Shown piece after piece: positions 29,774 through 36,640 of a stretch of 36,640 bases of DNA. The notes under the pieces were generated by a model. That model was not told where the DNA came from. It saw only the letters and a program-made list of their open reading frames with translations, and made no database searches. The translations under genes were made by a program, and so were the position numbers. Numbering within the stretch: position 1 is the first letter of the stretch; the number at the start of each line of letters is the position of its first letter. Source of the DNA: Burkholderiales bacterium. GTDB lineage: Bacteria; Pseudomonadota; Gammaproteobacteria; Burkholderiales; Burkholderiaceae_C. Location of the stretch: contig JAEKKH010000155.1 in assembly GCA_019510465.1 (NCBI GenBank), positions 1 through 36,640 of the forward strand. The letters run 5' to 3'.

Positions 29774-30844
29774 ATGACCGCCGCCTCCCGAACCTTTGCC
29801 ACGCCTGCAGCCCCGATCACGGCGGCGCGCCTGCTGCCCGGCCTGCTGCTGGCCGCCGCCGTCGCGACGGCCGCGACCACCTTCGCGCGGGCCGACTGGC
29901 TGCAGTCGCACGGGCTGTCCGCGCTGACCCTGGCCATCGCGCTGGGCCTCGTGGCGGGCAACCTGCTGCCGGCGCCGGCGCTCGCGGCATCCGCCGAAGG
30001 CCTGAACCTGGCCAGGCAGCGCCTGCTGCGCGCCGGCATCGTGCTGTACGGCCTGCGGCTCACCGTCCAGGACATCGGGCATGTCGGACTGGCCGGCATC
30101 GCGATCGACGCCGCCGTGATCGCCAGCACCTTCGCGCTCGCCTGCACGCTGGGCCCGCGCGTGTTCGGGCTCGATCGCACGACCTCCATCCTGATCGGCG
30201 CCGGCAGCTCGATCTGCGGCGCGGCGGCGGTGCTGGCGACCGAGCCGGTGGTGCGCGGCCGGCCCGAGCAGGTCGCGGTGGCCGTGGCCACCGTCGTCGG
30301 CTTCGGCAGCGTCGCCATCTTCCTGTACCCGGCGCTGTACCACCTCGCCGCGGCGGTCCATCCGGTGTCGCCGACCGCGTACGGCCTGTGGGCCGGCTCG
30401 ACGATCCACGAGGTCGCGCAAGTGGTGGCCGCGGGCCATGCCGCGGGCGACGCCGCGGCCGACACCGCCGTCATCGCGAAGATGGTGCGCGTGATGATGC
30501 TGGCGCCCTTCCTCGTGGCGCTGTCGGCCTGGGTCGCGCGCCGGCGTCCGACGGCGCCAGCCCCCTTGCGCCCGCCCATCACGATCCCGTGGTTCGCCCT
30601 CGGCTTCGTCGCGCTGGCGGGACTGCGCTCGCTCGACGTGCTGCCGCGGGCCGCCCTCGCGATCGCCGGCGACGTCGACCTCGCCCTGCTCGCGGTGGCG
30701 ATGGCCGCGCTGGGCCTGACGACGCGCATCGCCGCGATGAAGGCGGCCGGCCTGGCCCCGCTGGGACTGGGCGCGGCGCTGGCCGCCTGGCTGGTGGCCG
30801 GCGGCGCGGCCATCAACGCCGTGGTGACCGCGCTCGCCGGCTGA
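29774..30844 (+). CDS. yeiH: YeiH/UPF0324 family membrane transporter
   Basis: 356 aa, about 8-10 hydrophobic segments. Family signatures: ALTLAIALGLVAGNLLP near the N-terminus, RQRLLRAGIVLYGLRLT, the conserved IGAGSSICGAAAVLATEPVV loop, STIHEVAQVVAAG and AVIAKMVRVMMLAPFLV. The family is annotated as putative sulfate or sulfur-compound exporters of the inner membrane; direct transport data are limited. Divergent from the LysR gene yeiE, with shared operator-like repeats. Its stop lies 5 bp from the stop of the convergent TIGR03118 gene. Confidence 0.93.
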   Translation: MTAASRTFATPAAPITAARLLPGLLLAAAVATAATTFARADWLQSHGLSALTLAIALGLVAGNLLPAPALAASAEGLNLARQRLLRAGIVLYGLRLTVQDIGHVGLAGIAIDAAVIASTFALACTLGPRVFGLDRTTSILIGAGSSICGAAAVLATEPVVRGRPEQVAVAVATVVGFGSVAIFLYPALYHLAAAVHPVSPTAYGLWAGSTIHEVAQVVAAGHAAGDAAADTAVIAKMVRVMMLAPFLVALSAWVARRRPTAPAPLRPPITIPWFALGFVALAGLRSLDVLPRAALAIAGDVDLALLAVAMAALGLTTRIAAMKAAGLAPLGLGAALAAWLVAGGAAINAVVTALAG

Positions 30845-30849
30845 GGCCG

Positions 30850-31974
30850 CTAGCGCGGGTTCGACCGCCGCCCGGCACGCCACGCGAACATGGCGAGACC
30901 GGCCAGCAGCATCGCCACCGTGTTGGTCTCCGGCACCGCCTGCATCACGCCGAACAGGCCGTGCGACTCGTCGCCCGGACCGGCGGTGAAGTACAGCGAC
31001 TGGCTGCTGCCCGCGCCGCCGTCGTTGCCCACGCCGAGCGCCCACAACCCGTCGATGGCCACCGCCTGGCCGTTGGTGCCCGACAGCTGTCCCATGAACG
31101 AGTCGGTGGCCAGGTCGTACGCGCTGATGTGGCCGTCGCCGAAATTGCCCACCAGCAGGTCGCCGGCGAGCGCGCCGAACGACGCCGGCGCGATCGCGAG
31201 GCCCCACGGCGCGTCGAGCATGCCACCGCTGGCGACGCGGCCCAGCAGGTTGCCCTGCAGGTCGTAGCGGTCGACGAAGCCGAAGCCGGCGCCGGCGGTC
31301 TCGTCGGTGCTGCTGCCTTCGCGCAGGGCGTAGGTGACGAACAGCGAGCCGGCCAGGTTCTGCACGTTGAACGGCACGTAGCCCGAGGGCAGGGTCGGGT
31401 CGGTGAACGCGCCGCTCAGGTTGGCGGCGCCGGCGTTGCCCTTGAAGACGTCGATCGTGCCGCGGCCGAAGTCGGCGCCGTACAGGTAGCTGTTGCCGCC
31501 GATGGTGGCCAGCGCCGCGCCCTTGTAGATGCCGCCGACCGAGACCAGCGCCTCGGCGCTCGTGCCGAGCGCGCCGCGCCAGCCCGAGACGGTGCCGTCC
31601 TCGCTGACGAACAGGAACGCGTCGCCGTTGAACTGGCCGGCGCCGCCCGGGTTGAACACCTGGCCCGTGACGCTGCCGGCGCCGGGGATGGCCACCGTCA
31701 AGCCCAGCTTGGTGGTGGCCTGCGTGGCCGGATCGACGCGGTACAGCGTGGACGTGCCCGCGCCGTTGGACGACACCCAGAACGGGCTCGTGGGCGAATA
31801 GGACAGGCCCCAGCCGTTGACGAGGCCGGGGTCGGTGATCTTCGCCGGGTTCGCGGCCTGGTCGTCGGTGACCAGGTTGGTGACCGACACCGGCGTCGCC
31901 TGGCTCGACGGCGCCGCCGCGGCCAGCACGGCGGCCACCGCGAGGGCAGTCAGGGATAGCGGATGCTTTCTCAT
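30850..31974 (-). CDS. Exported TIGR03118 family protein with PEP-CTERM-type anchor
   Basis: 374 aa from ATG 31974, with GAGGAGA upstream. The signal peptide (MRKHPLSLTALAVAAVLAAAAPSSQA) precedes a beta-propeller-like protein with TIGR03118 features: NLVTDDQAANPAKITDPGLVNGWGLSYSP, FWVSSNGAGTSTLY, GGNSYLYGADFGRGTIDVF, MLDAPWGLAIAP and LLVGNFGDGHISAYD. The C-terminus VPETNTVAMLLAGLAMFAWRAGRR is a PEP-CTERM-like sorting signal (short VPE motif, hydrophobic helix, basic tail), with VPET instead of the usual VPEP. This implies an exosortase elsewhere in the genome. Function unknown; surface or exopolymer association is inferred from the sorting signal. Confidence 0.88.
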   Translation of the reverse strand: MRKHPLSLTALAVAAVLAAAAPSSQATPVSVTNLVTDDQAANPAKITDPGLVNGWGLSYSPTSPFWVSSNGAGTSTLYRVDPATQATTKLGLTVAIPGAGSVTGQVFNPGGAGQFNGDAFLFVSEDGTVSGWRGALGTSAEALVSVGGIYKGAALATIGGNSYLYGADFGRGTIDVFKGNAGAANLSGAFTDPTLPSGYVPFNVQNLAGSLFVTYALREGSSTDETAGAGFGFVDRYDLQGNLLGRVASGGMLDAPWGLAIAPASFGALAGDLLVGNFGDGHISAYDLATDSFMGQLSGTNGQAVAIDGLWALGVGNDGGAGSSQSLYFTAGPGDESHGLFGVMQAVPETNTVAMLLAGLAMFAWRAGRRSNPR

Positions 31975-32380
31975 CGGGATCTCCTCTGGTTTGGGAAGCG
32001 CGTGCGCCGCGCCCTTCCGGACGCGACGCGCAAGGCGGACGCAGGGGCCCGCCGATCCGTGCATGGCCGCGGCGCGACCAAGCGTTCACTCGACCGCGCG
32101 TAACAGTCGCGGCGGCTGTCGGCCGGCTGACGCCGCGCTGTCGACGCCATGCCTCCCCCGGGTATCCGGCCCGCGAATTGGTCGCGATTTGCAAGTCGGC
32201 TGTCTCCGCGAGCCAAGTGCTTGTCCGCGCGTTCCGGCAGCGTCGCCCGGACCGGGTTCATCCGAATCTCGCGGACAGGCCGCGTGTCCAGACTCGCGTC
32301 ACGCCGACTCCGGGCCCACGAGGCATCGCCGGACTCGGGCGTTCTGTTCCCCCCTCCAAGCACAAATCCAGGAGAACCAG
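31975..32380. other. 406-bp divergent intergenic region
   Basis: This region separates the divergent TIGR03118 and SGNH hydrolase genes and should hold both promoters. The base composition is less extreme around 32170-32230. A short hairpin GGACA-ggccgcg-TGTCC lies near 32273-32289. I find no convincing -35/-10 pair, tRNA or small gene. Confidence 0.5.
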
Positions 32381-33490
32381 ATGAGCACACGAGTCCCCAC
32401 CCTCCCCGCACGCATCGCACGCGCGCTCGCCCGCCTGGCGCCCGCGCTCGTTCTGGCCGGCCTGGCCGCGCAGGCCGGCGCCAACACGCTGACGCAGAAC
32501 GTCTCGTGGACGATCGACCGCGCCGGCACGTCCACCAAGTACCGCCTGGTGGCCTACGGCGATTCGATCTATGCCGGCTACAACACGTCCATCACCAGCG
32601 CCGCCAGGTACTCGGCGCCGACGGTGGACGCGGAGTACCTGTCCGCGCTGTGGAACGCCGACATCGAGAGCGTGCGCCGCGCCAAGTCCGGCGCGGTCGC
32701 CTCCGACGTGTACAACAACAAGATCGTCGCCGAGAAGTCCTACATGCAGGCGAGCTCGACGCGCGTCGTCACCTTCGAGATGTGCGGCAACGACGGCCTG
32801 CAGGCGCGTTCGTCGTTCAAGAGCCAGACCGGCACCTGCGACTATTCGGGCATGGACAGCGCGGTCAACACCTGCAGGCAGTACGTGGCCGCCGCGATGG
32901 ACTACATCAACGCCAATGCGTACGCCGGCGTCAAGGTCAAGGTGGTCTCCAACCTGCACTATCCCGGCTATGCGGCGGACAACACGCCGAGCTCGTGCAG
33001 GGACGCCGGCACCGGCGCCAGCGTCAACCTGCAGCAGACCTTCCTGCCGCGTCTGGCCAGGATGAACTACTGGATGTGCGAATACGCGCGCCAGAAGGGC
33101 TTCACCTGCGCCGACAACTTCGCGCAGTACATGGGCGCCGACTACGACAGCAACGGCGACGGCATCGTCGACTCCGTGGCCTTGCAGTACCAGGCCGGCG
33201 AGAGCGAATCGGGATACGTCACGCGCATCTCGTCGACGCTGCGCTCGACGCTGCGCGACGCCAACACGCACTTCGTGTCGTCCGGCACCAGCTACGACTA
33301 CATCCAGTCCGACGACACGCACCCGACCTACACGGGCGGCACGGTCACCGCCGGCCTGTTCGGCGGCACCACGGGCTCGGGCGCGCCGCGCTACACCGCG
33401 TTCGCGAACGGCAAGAGCCCGATCTGGAACCAGTACGGCCACGAGCGCATGGGCTGGGCGGTCTCGACGTCCAACACCGCGGCGCCCTGA
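32381..33490 (+). CDS. Exported SGNH/GDSL-type hydrolase with calcium-loop motif
   Basis: 369 aa. AGGAGA precedes ATG 32381 at good spacing. The signal peptide is cleaved near AGA|NTL. Catalytic blocks are visible: block I YGDSIYAG (nucleophile Ser), block III FEMCGNDG (Gly/Asn of the oxyanion hole) and block V DDTHPTYTGG (Asp and His). The mature protein has six Cys in CGND, TCDYS, NTCRQ, SSCRD, MCEYA and FTCAD, enough for three disulfides. Near the middle, DYDSNGDGIVDS looks like an EF-hand/dockerin-type calcium loop. An esterase or lipase acting outside the cytoplasm is likely; the substrate is unknown. Confidence 0.85.
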   Translation: MSTRVPTLPARIARALARLAPALVLAGLAAQAGANTLTQNVSWTIDRAGTSTKYRLVAYGDSIYAGYNTSITSAARYSAPTVDAEYLSALWNADIESVRRAKSGAVASDVYNNKIVAEKSYMQASSTRVVTFEMCGNDGLQARSSFKSQTGTCDYSGMDSAVNTCRQYVAAAMDYINANAYAGVKVKVVSNLHYPGYAADNTPSSCRDAGTGASVNLQQTFLPRLARMNYWMCEYARQKGFTCADNFAQYMGADYDSNGDGIVDSVALQYQAGESESGYVTRISSTLRSTLRDANTHFVSSGTSYDYIQSDDTHPTYTGGTVTAGLFGGTTGSGAPRYTAFANGKSPIWNQYGHERMGWAVSTSNTAAP

Positions 33491-33511
33491 GGCGCGAGCC
33501 GGGTGGGCCGC

Positions 33512-34180
33512 ATGGCCAGGAGTCGCCGCAGCGATCGCTGGGGCCCGTCGATCGGGTACCTGGTGATCGCGCTCGGCCTCGCGGCCGGCGCGGTGGCGGG
33601 TTGGTGGCCGGCGACGGGCACGCCGCCGCCGCAGGCAGGCGCCGCCGCGTCCGCCGCCTCGTCCGCCGCCCCCCGGATCGCGGACACCTCGCCCGGCGCG
33701 TCGGCGCCCGCGCCCGCGCGCGCGGCCGCCGCGCGTGACGCATCCGGGCCCGTGCCCGCGAGCGCGAGCCCGCGCATCCCGCGCGTGCGCCCGCCCGGCA
33801 CCGACCAGACGCCCGACATCACCGCCTACATCAACGACGGCGAGAAGCCGACGATGAAGGAGGTCATCGATCGCCTGCACGCCGCGGGCGTGCATGGCGG
33901 ACTGGGCGCGTTCAACCCGCCCGGCACGAAGCCGCCGCTCGTGGGCCTGGCCGTGCCGGAGGATTTCGTGCTGCCGCCCGGCTACGTGCGCCACTACCAG
34001 GCGACCGACGACGGCCAGCGCATCGAGCCGATCCTGATGTTCGCGCCCGACTTCCAGCCGACGGCCGCCGACGGCCGCCCCGTGGCGGTGCCCAGGGATC
34101 GCGTCGTGCCGCCCGAGCTCGCGCCGCCCGGCCTGCCGATCCGCCGCATCGTCATCCCCACCCCCATCGAAGGCCGATGA
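33512..34180 (+). CDS. Membrane-anchored protein of unknown function
   Basis: 222 aa from ATG 33512; GTG 33503 is an alternative and neither has a strong ribosome binding site. A single TM anchor lies at about residues 14-34 (SIGYLVIALGLAAGAVAGWW), followed by an Ala/Pro-rich linker to about residue 95. A more ordered domain of about 120 residues follows, with TPDITAYINDGEKPTMKEV, GVHGGLGAFNPPGTKPPLVGL, VPEDFVLPPGYVRHY and RIVIPTP. I recognise no family. It lies 21 bp after the SGNH hydrolase and 4 bp before lnt, so the three are probably one operon. The domain would face the periplasm. Confidence 0.75.
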   Translation: MARSRRSDRWGPSIGYLVIALGLAAGAVAGWWPATGTPPPQAGAAASAASSAAPRIADTSPGASAPAPARAAAARDASGPVPASASPRIPRVRPPGTDQTPDITAYINDGEKPTMKEVIDRLHAAGVHGGLGAFNPPGTKPPLVGLAVPEDFVLPPGYVRHYQATDDGQRIEPILMFAPDFQPTAADGRPVAVPRDRVVPPELAPPGLPIRRIVIPTPIEGR

Positions 34181-34184
34181 CCCC

Positions 34185-36640
34185 ATGACCTGGTCCACCG
34201 AACTGCTGTCGGCGCATCCGCGCGCCCGCGACGCGGCCGCCGTCACCGTCAGCGCGCTGCTGGCGTTCGCCTATGCGCGCGGCGGCGCCGGCTGGGTGCT
34301 GGGCTTCGTGGCGCTGGTGCCCTGGCTGCGGGCGCTCGACATGCCCGGCTCGCTCGCCCGCACGCTGCTGCTGGCCTGGTCGATGACCGTCGCGTACACG
34401 CTCGCGGTGTTCGGCTGGTTCGGCGGCGCGATCGGCGAATTCACGCAGTGGGGCGAGCCGGCCGGGCTGGCGCTGCTGCTCGTCGCGGCGCCGCTGTTCC
34501 AGCCGCAGATCCTCGCGTTCGCGTTCGCGCGCCGGCTGGCCGCGCGCCGCCAGGGGCGTGCGCTCGCGGCCGTCGTCGCGGCCGCCGCCTGGGTCGCCAC
34601 CGAATGGGCGGTGCCGCGCCTGCTCGGCGACACGCTGGGCCATGGCCTGTACCCCTCGCGCCTGCTGCGCCAGGCCGCCGACCTCGGCGGCGCCACCGGC
34701 CTGACGCTGGCGCTGCTGCTCGCCAACGAGGGGATCGCCGCGGCGCACGCGCGGCGTCGCCGCGGACGCCGCGCGCTCCTGCGCCCGCTGGCCCTCGCCG
34801 CGGCCGTGCCGGCGCTGCTGGCGTCGTACGGCGCCATCGCGTTGTCGAGCTTGCCCGCGCCCGCCGGCAAGCCGCTGCGCGTCGGGCTCGTGCAATCGAA
34901 CATCGTCGACTACGAACGCCTGCGCCGGGAGATCGGCGCCGCGAACGTGGTGCGCCAGGTGCTCGACACGCACTTCGCGATGTCGTACGACGCCGTCGAA
35001 CGGCAGCACGCGGACGCGGTGCTCTGGTCGGAGACGGTCTATCCCACCCCCTTCGGCCACCCCAAGAGCGCGGCCGGCGCGGCGCTCGACCAGGAGATCC
35101 GGTCCATCGTCGACGCCGCCGGCGTCCCCTTCGTGTTCGGCAGCTACGACGTGGACGACGCCGGCGAGTACAACGCCGCGGCCTTCGTCGAGCCGAACCG
35201 CGGCCTGCTGGGCTTCTATCGCAAGACGCGCCTGTTCCCGCTCACGGAATACGTGCCGCCGTGGCTGGACGGCCCGGCGCTGCGGCGCTGGCTGCCGTGG
35301 GCGGGCACCTGGAAGCCGGGCAACGGCGCGCGCCTGCTGCCCCTGCGGCTGGCCGACGGCCGCGAGATCCCGGTCCTGCCGCTGATCTGCCTGGACGACG
35401 TCGACCCGGACCTCGCGATCGCCGGCGCGCGGCTCGGCGGGCAGGTGATCCTGACGATGTCCAACGACGCCTGGTTCAGCGCGCACCCACGGGGCGCCGC
35501 GCTGCACGAGGCGGTGGCCGCGTTCCGCAGCATCGAGACGCGGCTGCCGCAGTTCCGCGCGACCACCAACGGCTACAGCGCGGTGATCGACGCCACGGGC
35601 CGCGTGCTGGCCGGCACGCCCATGGGCGCGCAGGCCCTGGCGGTCGGCGACCTGCCGGTGCGCACGCCGCCCCGCACGCTGATGGTGGCCTGGGGCGACT
35701 GGGTGGGCCGCGTCGCCGCGGCGTCCCTCGCGCTGCTGGCCGCGCTCGCACTGCTGCGCCGTCGAGGCTGGACGAACCTGGGCGCGCCCACGCCGGCCGC
35801 GGACACCCCTGCGCTGCCCGCCGACGTCGCGCTGCTGCCGGGCCCCGCGCGCATGGCCGCCGGCGCGCTGCGCGTGCTCGCGCGCGGGGGCCTGCTTTGG
35901 ATGATCGGCGCCGTCGCGCTGCAGTCGAACACGCTGGCGCAGATCCGTGCGTTCGGCGGCCTGTTCCTCGCGCCCGAGGCCGCCGCCTGGTGCGTGCTGC
36001 GGGCCTTCACCGCGCGCGCCGACGTCGTCGAGGGCGCGCTCGTGTTCACGCGCGGCGCACGCCGGCTCGCGCTGCCGCTGGCCGACATCGCGGCCATCGA
36101 ACCCTGGTCGCTGCCGATTCCAGGCTCCGGCGTCGCACTGCGCCTGCGCAGCGGCGAGCGCTGGCGCCTTGGCCTCGCGCTGGCGCGCCCCGGCGGCCTG
36201 GCACGCGCGCTGTCGGCCGCCGCCGGCACGCCGATCGCCACCGTGGCGCCGCCGCACGCAGGCCGCTACGCGCAGGCCAGCGCGGCGCTCGCGCGCGGCC
36301 GCCTCGCGCATCCGCTGCTGAAGTTCGGGCTGTTCCCGCTGCTGCTGGCCATCCCCGCCTTCCGGCTACACCAGCACATCGCGTACGGCGGCGCCTTCGG
36401 CGAGTACGAGACATTCGGCCTGAAGGCCTACCTGACGACGTTCGCGCTGTGGTGGGCCGCCTGGGCCATCGCGGTGGTGCTGTGCGCGGCGGCCGTGCGC
36501 GCGCTGATCGAGGCCGGCACCCTGGCCGGCGTCGTCGTCGCCCCGGCGCGAGCGATCGCGGCACGGCGCGAGCTGGAGCGCCTGGGCCTCGCGGCGCTGT
36601 ACCTCGGCCTGCCCGCGTGGCTGCTGCTGCGCACGTTGGG
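34185..36640 (+). CDS. lnt: Apolipoprotein N-acyltransferase Lnt with long C-terminal extension (partial)
   Basis: At least 818 codons, still open at the window end; typical Lnt is about 510 aa. ATG 34185 lies 4 nt after the preceding stop. The N-terminal part has several TM segments, then the nitrilase-like domain from about residue 230 (LRVGLVQSNI). The catalytic triad is intact: Glu283 (LWSETVYP), Lys347 (YRKTRLFPLTEYVPP, with Glu355 matching E. coli E343) and Cys402 (PLICLDDV). The conserved SNDAWF and a final TM (about 505-522) follow. Lnt adds the third acyl chain to lipoproteins. Residues about 528 onward are extra: TM segments around a beta-rich stretch (about 612-675) that resembles a bacterial PH-like domain. 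Its function is unknown. Confidence 0.88.
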   Translation, partial: MTWSTELLSAHPRARDAAAVTVSALLAFAYARGGAGWVLGFVALVPWLRALDMPGSLARTLLLAWSMTVAYTLAVFGWFGGAIGEFTQWGEPAGLALLLVAAPLFQPQILAFAFARRLAARRQGRALAAVVAAAAWVATEWAVPRLLGDTLGHGLYPSRLLRQAADLGGATGLTLALLLANEGIAAAHARRRRGRRALLRPLALAAAVPALLASYGAIALSSLPAPAGKPLRVGLVQSNIVDYERLRREIGAANVVRQVLDTHFAMSYDAVERQHADAVLWSETVYPTPFGHPKSAAGAALDQEIRSIVDAAGVPFVFGSYDVDDAGEYNAAAFVEPNRGLLGFYRKTRLFPLTEYVPPWLDGPALRRWLPWAGTWKPGNGARLLPLRLADGREIPVLPLICLDDVDPDLAIAGARLGGQVILTMSNDAWFSAHPRGAALHEAVAAFRSIETRLPQFRATTNGYSAVIDATGRVLAGTPMGAQALAVGDLPVRTPPRTLMVAWGDWVGRVAAASLALLAALALLRRRGWTNLGAPTPAADTPALPADVALLPGPARMAAGALRVLARGGLLWMIGAVALQSNTLAQIRAFGGLFLAPEAAAWCVLRAFTARADVVEGALVFTRGARRLALPLADIAAIEPWSLPIPGSGVALRLRSGERWRLGLALARPGGLARALSAAAGTPIATVAPPHAGRYAQASAALARGRLAHPLLKFGLFPLLLAIPAFRLHQHIAYGGAFGEYETFGLKAYLTTFALWWAAWAIAVVLCAAAVRALIEAGTLAGVVVAPARAIAARRELERLGLAALYLGLPAWLLLRTL

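Noticed and set aside
32179-32192. Sigma-54-like promoter (TTGGTCGCGATTTGCA)
   Set aside because: GG and GC elements are separated by 9 nt, not the strictly required 10, and the -24 element is poor.

Overview
The window is a very GC-rich chromosomal segment with the extreme third-position G/C bias of a betaproteobacterium. Most likely it comes from Burkholderiales (Rubrivivax/Leptothrix/Roseateles-like). The reasons are the aat-bpt pair, recC-recB-recD gene order, a PEP-CTERM-type C-terminus, a DUF4124 protein and a FixJ-type regulator next to folD. This is inferred from gene content only. I saw no rRNA, tRNA, IS element, prophage or CRISPR array.

Layout. 1-3.4 kb: the end of a LuxR/FixJ-type response regulator, a clear intrinsic terminator, folD, and the M3 oligopeptidase A gene prlC. 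3.5-6.9 kb: a secreted DUF4124-glutaredoxin protein, the N-degron transferases aat and bpt (overlapping at GTGA), and a secreted GSG-repeat DUF2807 protein. 7.0-16.4 kb: recC, recB and recD. 16.4-17.2 kb: a heptanucleotide repeat tract and a GNAT acetyltransferase. 17.2-25.4 kb, minus strand: DUF445 membrane protein, hybrid histidine kinase, chemoreceptor and exported amidohydrolase, closely spaced and possibly one transcription unit. 25.4-27.7 kb: a SUV3-like RNA helicase, divergent from DUF445. 27.7-30.8 kb: a YeiE-like LysR regulator followed by a zeta-class GST and a small cupin, with the YeiH-type transporter divergent from the regulator. 30.8-36.6 kb: an exported TIGR03118/PEP-CTERM protein, then an SGNH hydrolase, a membrane-anchored protein of unknown function and an unusually long Lnt (apolipoprotein N-acyltransferase) that runs off the window.

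The most unusual structure is between recB and recD. Five tandem copies of a 65-bp unit (first copy 64 bp) carry the recB/recD stop-start junction. Each copy has a Shine-Dalgarno sequence, a spacer of 6-7 nt and an ATGA stop/start overlap, and encodes a mini-ORF of about 22 codons. recB, the mini-ORFs and recD therefore form a chain of apparently translationally coupled cistrons. In three copies the Shine-Dalgarno can pair into a hairpin. This could be an expression control for RecD whose copy number can change by slippage; that is an inference.

Other points of interest are the heptamer tract inside a possible N-terminal extension of the GNAT gene, the chemoreceptor ending in a CheR-type pentapeptide (DWESF), the bacterial SUV3-like helicase, and the Lnt with a C-terminal membrane/PH-like extension of about 290 residues.
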